Of a stretch of 64,000 nt of DNA, positions 33,947 to 46,483 are shown one piece after another (position 1 is the stretch's first letter; each line of letters starts with the position of its first letter). Position numbers and translations under genes: made by a program. The notes beneath the pieces were generated by a model. The model worked only from the letters and a program-made list of their open reading frames with translations. It ran no database searches and was not told the origin of the DNA. The DNA is taken from contig NC_063155.1 in assembly GCF_020921035.1 (NCBI RefSeq), positions 29,753,294 through 29,817,293 of the forward strand. Direction: 5' to 3'. Source of the stretch: Rhodamnia argentea. Lineage: Eukaryota; Streptophyta; Magnoliopsida; Myrtales; Myrtaceae.

Positions 33947-35560
33947 TAGGCTTGTCTTTGTTAGTGTTATGTTAGGATAGTGGGGAGCCTGAAGCCACTG
34001 TTAACTTGGAACTTGGTGAAAAGCAGAACTTGCAGGTGTTGGTAAATATTGATGAAGAAAGGGGACAGAGTACATGCTTTATCTGCAAGCTTGGCGGAAA
34101 ACTCTCGTGAGAAATCTTTTGCACTTTGCTATATTTTTTGCCCTTTCTTGCTAGTAATATTTGCCTACTGTGCATTTGGTAACAGAATCACTTTTCGCTG
34201 TTTCTTCTTTAGTGCTTCTCGTTCCTCTGCTTTAATGTCATGGGCTTGTTTTGGGTTATTTGTTCATGACCTTATTCTTTCTGAAAGAGGCGGAGAAATT
34301 AAGAACCAGAAACAGAAACTGCAGGAGCTAGAAGCGAGGAAGAACAAAATATGTAGAGAATCTGAGGCACAGAAGGTGTTGCTGGAGAGTAATCATAAAT
34401 TGGACGCTGCAATTGTCCGTTTACATTATGGGGCTTCAACAAAAATAGACAGGATGAAGAGATTGGACAGGGAATACTCTACACAAATTGAAGAATGCTC
34501 ACGTGAGATGGCCATGCACCTTAAAGAAATTGATGCTGAACATCTAGCCTCAGCAAATGGAGTTCAGCAGGAGCCTTCTCTAGTCGAGGGAGACAGGCGC
34601 TCAACGCACGCAATTGCTGAATAAGCTGCCTGAGGACAGGCCGGGCCAGGAAAGTTCCAGTTGTCATGATCAACTTGATAATGCAGACCCTTTCTCGAGG
34701 CCCTCGGCTGACCAAAGTGCGGATGCAATTGTCGATGCTGAAAAGGACTGCCTTCCAGTTAAGATCGGCAGTGACAAGGATGAGATGAGTACCGTGGCTT
34801 CAGGAAGTGTTTCTTCAGAGGTGGGGCCATGTGCTAATGGAACACCAATAGATAACCAAGGGAATGCTGTTTCTCTCAATCCCTGTCCTAAGGAGAATCT
34901 TCCTTTTAATTCACAAGGTGATTTGATCAGTAACCATGCTCCAGAGAATGATAGCACTATGGATGCTCGCACATGGATGGATCAGATTCCTGATGGTTCA
35001 AGAAAGGAAGCAATTGATAAGCCGGGTCCAGTGGAGGTGCAAGAGAGTGTTCATTTAACGAATATACTGGAGAGATCGAGTTCTCCAGGTCCACAAGTAT
35101 CAGAAATGGAACGACCTAATGGATCTGAATCTGGAGTGGCTGATAGTGAGGGACCTCATACCGGTGCCTTGGTTAATCAATCAATATCAAGGATGCCTAA
35201 TGGCAGAGACAAAGTCGGAGCCACTGGTCATACTCTGGAGAATATTAGCTCTCTGGATGCTTGCTCCTCGGATGATCAGATTCTTGACGGTTCAAGAATG
35301 GAAGCACTTGATGAACTAGCTGCGGTGGAGGTGTAAGAGAATATTTGTATATCAGGTGAACCAGAGGAGATGGTCTCTCCAGATCCACATATACCAGAAA
35401 CGGAAATATGCGATGGATCTGAATCTGAAGTAGTTGAGAATGTCCATCCCCGTGATGGACCCCGAGAAGTTGCCATGGTTAATCAATCAAAATCAACTAC
35501 AGTGCCGCCATCAAGGGCCTTTGCTGAGGGAGCTTCTGTGTCATCTCACTGTGTATGTTT

Positions 35561-36523
35561 TTTTTTTTTTTTTTTTGGTAAAGTAAGTATATATAAGCTT
35601 TTCAAACTACCAGGTAACAAAGGAGGCCGAACACAAAAACCTTGACCCAATTAGGACATAAGATGTCCTAGGGGGGTCAAAGGTGATGCGGCGCAAAATA
35701 TGTGCATGAGCAAGAGCTAAATATCACTAAGGCCAAACAAGCGGCCAAATGACAAGCTGAACGGCCAAGGCAATGACCAAAAAGCCTAAGGACTACCCGG
35801 CCAAACCAGTAGGCAACCCACTACTAAGCGGCTAGGACCGAACCTCAAAGATGGTTGTGGAGAAGCCCCAGCTGTGCTGCAACCGCCGGTTCAGGGGAAG
35901 GTCGGCTATGCTTCCTAAAGAAATAGCTTTGTCCTTAACGACCTTGGTAAGGTGTTTGATCATACTCGGTACAAAAAGAGGCTTGTCACGGAATAATATG
36001 TTGTTCCTCTCCATCCATATAATGTGGACAAGGGCCGCAAGAGAGAATCTGGAGATCCGATGAGCAAAAGGCTGCCTGCCTATGTGCTTTATGGCCCACA
36101 TGATGTGGTCATGCCACGGTCGATTCGTCCAAGGTAGGTGGCACTTGGCAGCCCAGAACTGGGCCAAGCTACGTGTGACGGAGCACCCAAAGAATAGGTG
36201 GTCTACGGAGTCCGGTCTCAACCGACAGAATGCACATGTGCCTTCAGTAATCCTGCGGTAGTGGAGCAGCAATATCTGGGTAGGAATGCGTTTTAGAGTG
36301 ACCAGCCACATGAAGAACGCATGGCGGGGTGTAATAGCCCGATCCCAGACAAAAGTGTGCCATGGTACAATACATCTCTTGCTCCTGATGAGCTCCCAAG
36401 CCGAAGCAACCGAGAAAGAACCTGAAGGGTGAGCTTTCCAAATGAGTATGTCTTCCTTGTCATCCACAAAAGAGGGGACTGGATCCGGCCATCCTGTAAT
36501 AGTGTCCAGTGCAGAAGACGGGG
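35561..36523 (-). mobile_element. 5'-truncated LINE (L1-type), copy B
   Basis: Counterpart of 1617-2577 with the same 10-bp target duplication (35551-35560 and 36524-36533) and the same zf-RVT open frame (35832-36467). The poly-T is two bases longer. Confidence 0.9.
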
Positions 36524-36772
36524 GTGTATGTTTGTCTATGCTCTCTACAATGTTTATATCATCCTTGTTAGAGTTAACTCAATTCTTGAAAACATTAGTC
36601 CATATGCCCTGAAAAGAGTAGAGTTGGCATAGGACAAATATTGTCTCCTAAATACTGGAGTGTACGTTGAAAATTGGTAAATGACATGATTTCTCGTTGA
36701 ACAAATAGTGTCTCGCAAATGCTGGAGGGTACCTGTAAATTTGGTAATGACTTTTTCGTTTGATTGTTACAG

Positions 36773-38145
36773 ACCCTACCTGACCAGGACTTGAGAGACG
36801 ATTGTAATGCCTATCAGCAGGCAAGAGAGAAATGCACCCAATCAAGAGCAACATAATGATGAGGTTGCTTCTACGTCATCTCATCATGTTTGTTGTCTAT
36901 GCTCTTGACAAAGTAGATAACCATCCTTGTTTCCTTTGTATGTCTGTTCTTGATATGAATAAATTCAGAACCATCATTGGCATTTTTCTATTTTATTATT
37001 GCAGACCCTACCTGATGAGTCGAGAGATGATTGTAATGTCACATCCATCAGCATGCGAGAAAATAATGCTGCTGGGAAACAGCAGCATGATGCTGAGGTT
37101 GTTTCTATGACATCTCATCATGTATGTTAATCTATGCTCTTTTCAAAGGTGATATTCACCCTTTGTTCCTTGGCATAATAGTTCTTGATAGGAATGCCTG
37201 AGAACCATGATGTGGACATATGCCTTTGCTGCATTATTAGCATGCATAAAGAGTGGAGTTTTCCCTCTTTTTTGGACTAGAAAATATTTTTTTCTCTTAA
37301 CTGCTGCAGTGTCTAAAGGACTCTTCTATGTCTATCATACAGCGCGCCTCACCAGGATTTGAGAGATGATTGTAACCCCACACCAGCCATCATGCAAGAG
37401 GGAAATACACCTGATGAAGAGCAGCAAAATGCTGAGGGTGCTTCCATGCCATCTTATCTTGTATGATTTTCTACGCTCCCAACCATGTTTATTATACCCT
37501 ACTTTGAATGCTTAATTCTTGTCATGAATGCCTGGAAAGTGGAAACAATTATTGGGTGTATGCCGTCTCTGTTTTGTTGGCATTATAAAGGGCAGAGTAA
37601 TTTTTCTGAGAACAAACATTTTCCCATAGAGGCTTGAGGGTATGTTAAAATTTAGCATATTCTATGATTTTCTATATATCTATTACGGAACTTACCTGGC
37701 CGGGAGTTGAGAGATGATTGTAATGCCGCATCCACTGGCATGGAAGAGACAAATGCACCCAATGAAGAGCAGCTTAATGCTGAGGTTGCTTCTTATGTAG
37801 TCTCGTCATGTATTTTTATTAATGCTCTTGGCGATGTTGACGTCCATCCTTTTTCCCTTTGAATACTCGATTCTCGATATGAATGCCTGAACACCAGGAG
37901 GTGAACACATGCCTTCTCTGCATCATCGCATTCATAAAGAGCAGAGCGGGTTCATTGTACAAACGTTCTCTCTTTAAGGCTTCAGGGTAGAAATGACAAG
38001 ATTTTTCTGTATCTCTCTATCACAGACCTTACCTGAAGAGGAGTTGAGAGTTAATTGTAAGGCAGCATCCACCGGCATGCAAGAGAGAAATGCGCCCGAA
38101 GAAGAGCAGCAGAATGCTGAGGGTGCTTCCATATCATCTTGTAAT
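36773..38145 (+). repeat. Array of five repeated small exons, copy B
   Basis: Units at about 36773, 37005, 37343, 37689 and 38026, with the sixth fused to the exon at 38334. The unit damage matches copy A (short unit 1, extra base in unit 3, lost acceptor in unit 4), so it predates the duplication. Confidence 0.75.
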
Positions 38146-41100
38146 GTATGTCTTTCTATGATCTCCATAATGTTGATAGCCACCCTCCTTTACCTCTAAA
38201 TACTCAAGTCTCCATATGAATGCATGGGAAACACGTTTGGATCTATGCCCTCTCTGCTCCATCAACATTTTTAATGAGTAGAGGGATACCGTAGTTTTAT
38301 AAATGTCACGATTTTACATTTTGTTCGTTACAGACCGTATCTGACCAGGAGCTGGGAGATGATTTTAATGCCCCATCCAGCAGCATGCGAGAGAGAAATG
38401 CACCCGACGAAGAGCAGCATAATGCTTCTCAAGAAACTGAATTTCTTTCATCTAGTACTGGTAATGCTATATTGTCTTTCTCTGGAGCAGCAGATATGGA
38501 GCCTCCAGTGCTTCCGCAGCCACAAGATCAGCCTCGTAACCACAGTTCACATGATTTAGCTCTTGTCAGTGGAACGGCAACTCCACTCCAGGGGGTGGGA
38601 GAGACTTCTGATCTAACTGTTCACTCTCAGTCAACACAACTTGCTGAAAACCCCGCTGTGCCTCCTAATCAAGCAATGTCGGAATCTGCAGTCAGCATTC
38701 CTCGTGGTAGGATGGTGGCACAGGTCTCAGGCAATTCAGCTGCATCCATTTCTGCGGAAAGCAACACTCAGCTATTCCAGAGTCCCTTTCCAATGGCACA
38801 ACCCAGAATGCCTTTGAAATTGCACTTGGACCCCCGTTCAGAATGAGCTGGACAGAATACAAAGGGAAATGGACCAGATGGACAAATCACATGAAGATGC
38901 GGTGAGTTACTTCTTGACATTATGTTTAGCTCATGAGAGATTCCACTAGTTCTTTATGAAATTTAACATTTAATATTCTAATTATCATAAATTCGCATTT
39001 CTTTGAGCAGAAAATGCTACTGGTATCTGATTGCGGCAAGGAGATAGAGGAAATTGTTGCACAAATTCGCAGGAAGTACGATTTGAAACTTAAGGAGATT
39101 GAGGCAGAATATCTTGCTAAAAAAAAGGGAACTCGACATGAATCAGGGCAAAGTTCTGATGAATAGGATGCTAGCTGAGGCATTCAAATCCAAGTGTTCC
39201 GATATCAGGGCGTCTGGCGCAAATGGAATCCAACAAGGTGCGTAGTCTTGGATACGTGTGCACACTTTGTCTTTCCATTTGCTAGTCGTCATACTATTTA
39301 AGAGAGCTATTAGGTAAATACATGCCTTGCACTTGATAGATTTTTAGTACGTAAATGTACCGTTCATATTCACAAGCATGTTAGAAGCATCCCATTCTTG
39401 CTTCTCCGCTTCTTAGCACGTGCATATACGTGCGCCACACGTGCTATAGAATCATCTGATCTCTGGAAGAAATTTGCAATGACTTTATATGTTGCTCCCA
39501 TCCTGTTGTATAAAAGGGGCAAGATCCTACTTGGTCTGAGGAAATCGAGGTTTAGACATAAGTCTTTTGGAAAAGGGAATAAAAATGTGACCTATGGCAA
39601 TGGGTTGGTTTTCTGCCAAGTACTTTCAGCTCAGAGATCCATTACATTGTGGTTTGATTTTGCTGTCTCTTTCTACAGTGCGTTGAGAAACAAGTATTTT
39701 CATATTTCATCCATTGGGAATTACTTTCTAATTTGTGAAATAAGAATTTCACGAATTATTGGCCGCATCTTCTAGGAAAATAAAGAAGTTGGTTTGGTTC
39801 AGGGTACTTTTGCTTCAACCAGTTAAGTTTGGCTCGCCAGAGATTCCAACTTCGTTCACAGCATAAAAGTTGACATCTGCCTTGACCCTAAATGTACTTC
39901 TTGTTAATAGTCAAAGGATTAATGTCTTTTGATGCTTGCAAATTGCCAGATATTTTACTTTTCCGGAAGCACCTATAAAGTTTTTGCCCTTCTGATTCGA
40001 TGGTGGTGTGAGTTGCATCACATCATCCCATGAATGATCTTTGATGATCTTTTCCGAAATCATTTGAACTGATTTTTTTCATTCACTATGCCGTTTCATC
40101 GTTCCGTCTCTAGAAAACTGTGGCCTTACGACACATGGAACAGTAAAATACAAAGTGGAACGCACTTTGCAATAATGCTTTCACAAATTAATTGTTGTCC
40201 ATATCAAGACTCAATGCCAAGTGAGAGCTGAATATATATTCCAGCAGTATGATTTCCCTCTATATTGTTGTGAACCAGATGCAGTTTTCTCTATTGTGGC
40301 CTGTGTCACTGGTTCGTTTTGCAAAAATAGCCTTTTGGAAAAATCAGGGATAAGGCTGTGTGCATCGACCGTTCCCGATGTGTGGGCAGCCTTGTGCACT
40401 AGGACACCGGTTTTTGTGCAATTTCTCCGTAAAACTGCAAAGTAAAATAGTCATAATCATGCATACTATCATCATATTAGCACTTTGGATTTTGAACATG
40501 TTGATAGGCCTGGGTTTGCGTTCACTTTTGATGCCAAATTGCTCATGGGAACCATTTTCATGCAGATGCAGCTTCTGGTTCCATGCAGCAGTTGCTACAG
40601 TTATCATCACAGCGTAATGCACATCAGCCTTTGCCAGTTCGTGGCCCTTCTGCTGGCCTTCAATCGGACGGGGTTCGCACTGTTGCCACTCCATTCACAA
40701 GCTCAGAGAATTTTCCTCCCAATGTGGCAAGCTTGCAGAATGTGGGCCCGTCTGGAGTTACCATCCTCGATAGTTCGGCTGTTTCCTCTTTTATAGCATC
40801 CAGACCGGCCCAGATCAGCCCCAGCATGCTGCCACCATCAGCAAGCATTCAAGCTCCCAGTGATCTTCGTTCTCCTGCCCCACATCTCCAAACTTTCAGA
40901 CCTTCGGTTGCATCTTCAGGCACTGCTTCGCAGGGCTTGCCTAATCAGCAGCCACCTAGCAACCCACCTCCAACTTCTGCCCCTCTTCAGCAGCTTCCAT
41001 TGGCAGCAGCACCACCTGCGGGCCCAGCGGGTCCAAGTAGTTGGCATCATGGCAGAGGATCTGTAGGAGGGTTTCCAACTAATGAATGGGGGAGTGATCT

Positions 41101-41310
41101 GCTTAGGGATGTCTTTCATCCCCTAATTGCTGCTACTTCACAAAGGGATAATTTAACCTCCTCTACCAGTGACGTTGTATGCTTATCTGATGACGGCTGA
41201 CCGCACACTCGAAGGTATTGATATCATATCCATTGGCCGTTGGTCTAACAAGTAGGCATCCCATGAATCCTCGGCATTTTTGGTTGCAGGAAGGTTTTGC
41301 AAATAAGTCA

Positions 41311-41727
41311 ATAGGGAAAATGAAGCCCTGTTGCGACGTCAAACGCGATTTGGGTCCGGCGGTGCCACCGGAGAGTATTTCCCAGCCGAGACAAGCAGTC
41401 CCTCAAGCTTCCACTGCTCAAGTACTCGAAAATTAGGTATGACTGATATTCGTCACCTGTTTCAGCGTCAAGCAAAGTCGAGATATTGATGTGATTGATC
41501 TTGGAGTGCACGTCAATGACCCGACGGGTCTCTTTGATGTTGCTTCCTCTGATCATCACTTCGACAGTATCAATCAACCCCTTGCAGACTCATCTGTCTA
41601 TCCTGGTGTCTTCACTAAAATTCCTGGTCGCCTTCCTCAGCTCCTCAATGCCGTATTGATTCAATGAGTATTTGATCCCGACGAGAAGATCTGGGGACAA
41701 ACGGGATGCCCTGGAGCTTCTACCCGT
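41311..41727 (-). pseudogene. LysM-kinase remnant, copy B, kinase side of the Copia insertion
   Basis: Counterpart of 7363-7778: N-lobe of the kinase (VEVMIRG, FEYLSSGSLRDCLS) and the juxtamembrane segment with the same TGA between RIDR and VYKG. Interrupted at 41727 by the Copia element; the rest continues at 46484. Confidence 0.85.
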
Positions 41728-42060
41728 TGATGGGAATAAGACAAAGAGGAAGGACGATTTCGATAGCTCGAGAGGAGAGGATTTTGTTCAATGTATGAAT
41801 TCTCATTCCCATACCGAAATGGTTACAAGACAAGCCTTTATAAAGGCATAATACAATGACTCTTCAATTACACGACTCATAAATAAAGAACAACTAAATG
41901 CATTAATCAAAACATTGTAACTCTAAAAGACACTTGGAAAGACTACAAAGCATTAAAGACAATTTTTTATTCATGCACTAGCGCGTGCATGCGCCTTGGG
42001 AGTCTAATGGACTCATCGGAACCTTGGCAATACTTAATGAATTTGGTTTAATTTCCAACA
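41728..42060 (-). repeat. Copia 3' LTR
   Basis: 333 bp, next to the polypurine tract (42061-42073; on the reverse strand AAGGGGGAGTTT). By eye it differs from the other LTR at about 12 positions (3.6%). Confidence 0.93.
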
Positions 42061-42543
42061 AAACTCCCCCTTAAACGAAATTCTCTTCCATCAATCATTC
42101 CAAGCAGACTCTTGAATTTTCGAAACACATCCACCTTCAGAGGTTTAGTAAAAATGTCTGCAACTTGATCTCCGGTCTTTACACACGACACTTCGATTTC
42201 TTTCTCTGTCACCTGTTCTCGAATGAAGTGATGTCGAACATCGATATGTTTGCTTCGTTCATGCAAAACTGGATTCTTCGCCAAAGCAATGGCTAAAACA
42301 TTATCGACATTAATCTCTGTCGCGTTCTTCTGCTCCAAATGAATTTCTTTGAGAAGTTTTCTCAACCATATCGCATGACATACGCATGAAGATGCTGCAA
42401 CATATTCGGCTTCACATGTCGAAAGTGTAACACTGGATTGCTTCTTCAATGACCATGTGAAAGCAGTATCACATAAGAAAAATACGAAGCCTGAAGTACT
42501 TTTTCGATCATCGATATCTCCACCATAGTCACCGTCTGAAAAA
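42061..42543 (-). pseudogene. Copia RNase H region
   Basis: Reverse-strand frame with LSTCEAEYVAASS, WLRKLL, VDNVLAIALAKNP, HIDVRHHFIRE and ADIFTKPL, the conserved end of Copia polyproteins. A stop separates it from the reverse transcriptase frame. Confidence 0.9.
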
Positions 42544-42551
42544 CCTCTAAG

Positions 42552-43787
42552 TCAAAAATTTTGAGATGGATAATAACGTAAGCCGTGAGAAACAGTACCT
42601 TTGACATATCGAAGTATCCTCTTTGCGGGTTTAAGATGAGAGGATTTCGGTTTCTCCATATATCGACTCACGATTCCGACACTATACAAGATGTTTGGCC
42701 TTGTACATGTCAAATATCTCGGGCTCCCAATCAAGCTCCTATAATATATCGAATCAACATCGACACCTTCATCGAACTTTGAAAGTTTGGCTCCACATTC
42801 CATTGGTGTATTTACCAATGTACAGTTCTTCATGTCAAACTTTTCAAGTATGTTTTCCGCATAGCCTTTTTGGGAAATAAAAATCCCATCACCACTTTGC
42901 TTTACTTCGATACCGAGAAAATAATTCATGAGACCATTATCCATCATTTCAAATTCTTTCACCATAGATGCCTTAAAAGCATTAATCATTGCTGCATTGT
43001 TTCCTATAAAAATAAGGTCATCCACATATAAACAAGCCAATAGAACATCACCTTTTTCATGCTTGAAACAGAGCGCATGTTCATATGGACATTGAGAAAA
43101 TCCATTTGCCTTGAAATAGTTATCAATTCTGGAATTCCATGCTCTCGATGCTTGTTTAAGCCCATACAGCGCTTTCTTCAATCTCAGCACTTTGTCTTCA
43201 TGACCTTTCATAAGAAACCCTTCGGGTTGTTCAACAAAAATTTCTTCTTCAAGGATGTCATTTAAAAATGTTGATTTGACATCCATTTGATGAATTTTCC
43301 ATGCATTTTGAGCTGCAACAGAAATGATTAATCTAATCGTTTCCATGCGAATGACAAGGGCAAATACCTCGTCATAATCAATTCCAGCCTTTTGCTTGTA
43401 CCATTTTTCGACGAGCCTGGCCTTATAACGAGTGACTTCTCTTTTCTCGTTCTTTTTCGCCTTATAGACCCATTTGACACCAATTGCTTTCTTGTCCTTC
43501 GGAAGATCCGCAAGTTGCCATGTTTGATTTTTCTCAATAGCTTCGATTTCTTCATTCATGGCTTTCCTCCATTTTTCTTCTTTTATAGCATCATCATACA
43601 CAATCGGCTCACAATCTGCAAGAAGGCATACAAGGTGAAGTTCATTGGTAACTTCATAAAGCTCGGACAATCTTCTCGATGTTTGTGCTATTGGTTGGTC
43701 AACACCGTTTAAAGAAGTTGGTGTTGATGAACTCGGACTTGAAAATGATGTTGGAGAGGAAGGTGAAGGTTGATCCTTCAACTTCAT
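42552..43787 (-). pseudogene. Copia reverse transcriptase region
   Basis: A 411-codon open frame, the longest surviving part of the element. It includes WVYKAK, HQMDVKSTFLN, LKKALYGLKQ and the catalytic YVDD (43017-43028). It ends in a stop before RNase H and follows a stop after the integrase. Confidence 0.93.
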
Positions 43788-44501
43788 TTAACTGGAATCA
43801 CCATGAACATGCACTTGATCTTTTGGATTGTCCTCCCACAAAGCATCTTCATCGAACTTTACGTCTCTGCTTATGTACACTTTTAAAGTGTTAGGATCAA
43901 ATAATTTATAAGCTTTCGATGAAGAGTCATACCCGATAAAAATGAGCTTTTTGCTCCTATCTTCCAACTTTGATCTTTTCTGCTCCGGAACATGAGCATA
44001 TGCAATGCTCCCAAAAATTCTCAAATGTGAAACACTAGGTGTTCTCCCAGTCCATGCTTCTTGTGGAGTCACGCCTTCAAGTCCATTTGTCGGACATCTA
44101 TTTTGAAGATAGATTGCACACATAACAGCCTCACTCCAGAGTTACGTGGGTAGATTTTTGCTTTTCAACATGCTTCAAACCATGTCGAGAATGGTTCTAT
44201 TTTTCCGTTCCGCCATGCCATTTTGTTGAGGAGAATAAGGAGCCGTCAGGAAATGCTGAATACCATAATCTTCATAAAATTTATTGAATGCGGCATAAAT
44301 AAATTCTCCTCCACGATCGGTTCTCAAGGCTTTAATGAAATAGCCACTCTCTTTTTCAACTAATTTCTTGAATTGTTTGAAAGTTTCAAACACTTCCGAT
44401 TTTTCTTTCAAAAAATACACCCAAGTTTTTCGAGTAAAGTCATCAATAAATGTAACAAAATATCTTACCATACGACTGGGGCGTGATTGGACCGCACACA
44501 T
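43788..44501 (-). pseudogene. Copia integrase region
   Basis: Frames 44501-44175 and 44123-43788 hold the integrase core ([35 protein letters not shown]) and its C-terminal part (VTPQEAWTGRTP, IFIGYDSSSKAYKL). Stops lie near 44160-44175 and at 43788, and a frame change near 44470 separates it from the upstream GAG-pre-integrase segment. Confidence 0.9.
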
Positions 44502-45260
44502 CCGAATGGATCAATTCCAGCGGCTTCTTTGCTCGAAAAGTTGCTTCTTTCGGGAATTTGGTTCTGGAATGCTTCCCGATGACACACCCTTCACATAATT
44601 GATCGGGATGATCAATATGTGGTAAGCCATAAACCATCTTCTTATGAGAAAGCATATTGAGTCCGCCAAAATTGAGATGGCCGAACCTACTATGCTACAA
44701 CCATGAAGGATCATCCACACATGATTTTAAGCAACGAGCCATTTCATTTTTTATATTGAGGGTGAACATCCTATTCTTCGACATCTTCACGAATGCAATC
44801 AACCTATTATTTTGATCTCTTAGCACAAGGCTAAGATTTTTCATGTGCACAGAATATCCTTTCTCCAGAAGCTGTCCCAAACTCAAGTTATTGCTTGACA
44901 TTTTTGGAACATAATAAATGTTAGAAATCAACCGAAGTGCACCATTCTTCAAACGAATCTGGATTGCACCTTTGCCTTCAACAAGAATTTGGGAATTATC
45001 ACCGAATGAGACTTTCCCTTTGACTGTCTCATCTAACTCGGCAAACATCTCCTTTCTTCCGCACATGTGGTTGCTTGCTCCAGTGTCCAAGTACCACGTA
45101 TCACTCTTTTCTCCTACATCTTCTTTGAATGCCAATAAAAGAACGTTATCGACATCATTCACCAAGTTTGCATTTTCATCTGCTCCACTACTTTCTTTAT
45201 GCCAACAATCGGAAGCATAATGACCCAGTTTATTGCAATGATAACAACGAATTTTAGATT
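44443..45260 (-). pseudogene. Copia protease and GAG-pre-integrase region
   Basis: Includes the CCHC zinc knuckle (CYHCNKLGHYASDC, about 45206-45249), the aspartic protease motif DTGASNHMCG and the GAG-pre-integrase segment (HPDQLCEGCVIGK). A stop replaces Trp after SWL near 44694. Confidence 0.88.
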
Positions 45261-45309
45261 TATCATACCATTGACCTCTCGAATTTCTGCCTCTTCCACA
45301 ACCAAAACT

Positions 45310-46119
45310 TTAATTCTGGTAGCTACCTTCTTTGCGAGCAAATTCCCCCCTGCTTCGTCCACGGCCTCTTCCATGAAAGTGACGATGACCTCGACCTCGA
45401 TCTTGATTAGTGCTTCGAACTTGCACGGGTTCCCGTCTTTGTTCCTTCTCATCTTGGATTGACAACCGAGTTTGGAGTACTTCCTCCACCGGTTCATGCT
45501 TATTTCTTCCGAGTCTTTCTTCATGGGCTTGTAATGAACCCATAAGTTCATCGATCGTCATGGCATCAAGGTCTTTGGATTCCTCGATTGCAACCGCAAT
45601 GTGGTCGAACTTTTTGTCTAACAATCGAAGAATCTTGTCGACGACTCGAACATCGAGAACTTCTTCATAATTTCTTTTCATCTAGTTCACAATCGCTAAA
45701 ACTCTTGTGAAATAATCAAAAATCGACTCAGATTCTTTCATACAAATTACCTCGAACTCGCCTCTTAGAGTTTGAAGGTGAATCTTTTGAACTTTGTGTA
45801 CTCCTTGGTGTGTGTTGCGAAGTATCTCCCATGCCTCCTTTGAAGTAGAAGCGTTCGACACTTTCTCGAACATCGAATCATCTAAGCATTGATAGATGCT
45901 TGATAGGGCATGCTGATCTTTTGATCGAATCTTCTCCAAGGCATTCCTTTGATTTTGATTCATGGTAACTTCATCATCCGGCTCATCATATCCGTTGTTG
46001 ACAACTTCCCAAACACTATAGGCGCCGAGTAGAGCTTTCATTCTCGAAGCCTAGTTACCATAGTTTTCCTTGGTAAGGCGGGGATATTGAAGAGGAAACA
46101 GATTACTTGTTGAGGCCAT
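45310..46119 (-). pseudogene. Copia gag region
   Basis: It starts at an ATG (46119, reverse strand) shortly after the primer-binding site. It is broken by three stops (W to TAG near 46050; Q to TAG at about 45680; Q to TAA near 45309). Between them are typical gag text ([16 protein letters not shown]-like [12 protein letters not shown]) and an Arg/Gly-rich end. Confidence 0.88.
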
Positions 46120-46138
46120 GATTATGAACCAAAAAGCT

Positions 46139-46150
46139 CTAATACCAATT
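46139..46150 (-). other. Copia primer-binding site
   Basis: On the reverse strand, TGGTATTAGAGC follows the 5' LTR; it matches the 3' end of initiator tRNA-Met (TGGTATCAGAGC) except for one C-to-T change. Confidence 0.85.
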
Positions 46151-46483
46151 TGATGGGAATAAGACAAAGAGGAAGGACGATTTCGACAGCTCGAGAGGAG
46201 GGGATTTTGTTCAATGTATGAATTCTCATTCCCATACCGAAATGGTTACAAGACAAGCCTTTATATAGGCATAATACAATGACTCTTCAATTACACGACT
46301 CGTAAATAAAAAACAACTAAATGCATTAATCAAAATATTGTAACTCTAAAAGACACTTGGAAAGACTACAAAGCATTAAAGACAGTTCTTGATTCATGCA
46401 CTAGCGCGTGCATGCACCTTGGGAGTCTAATGGACTCATCGAAATCTTGGCAATACTTAATGAATTTGGTTTAATTTCCAACA
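46151..46483 (-). repeat. Copia 5' LTR
   Basis: 333 bp; outer end TGTTGGAAATTAAACC at 46483. See the 3' LTR for divergence. Confidence 0.93.

Larger units (their letters stand above)
33974..41200 (+). pseudogene. MOM1-like gene, 3' part, copy B (broken)
   Basis: Same exon order as copy A: 34255-35554, small exons 36773-38145, 38334-38901, 39011-39236 and 40566-41200. Lesions only here: a 2-base deletion near 34607-34611 (TCAACGCACGC against TCAACGCACACGC), loss of the AG acceptor at 34253-34254 (GG), and an extra G at 38836 that ends the DPLQNELDR helix early. Lesions shared with copy A: the TAA at 35334-35336 and the A8 run at 39119-39126. Intact here but broken in copy A: CAG at 38517 and the last exon (C at 40931), whose frame runs to the TGA at 41198. 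Confidence 0.62.
41728..46483 (-). mobile_element. Ty1/Copia LTR retrotransposon, degenerate
   Basis: Complete structure in reverse orientation, 4756 bp: LTRs at 41728-42060 and 46151-46483, each 333 bp with TG...CA ends (TGTTGGAAATTAAACC to CCCATCA). The 5-bp target duplication is cccgt (41723-41727) and cctgt (46484-46488), one base different. The gag-pol region has the Copia order gag, protease, integrase, reverse transcriptase, RNase H. It is broken by at least seven in-frame stops and one or more frame changes, so it cannot be active. It is absent from copy A, where acccgtttgggg is uninterrupted. Confidence 0.95.

Noticed and set aside
42585..45670. Forward-strand frames within the Copia element
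   Set aside because: They are the opposite strand of gag-pol coding sequence.
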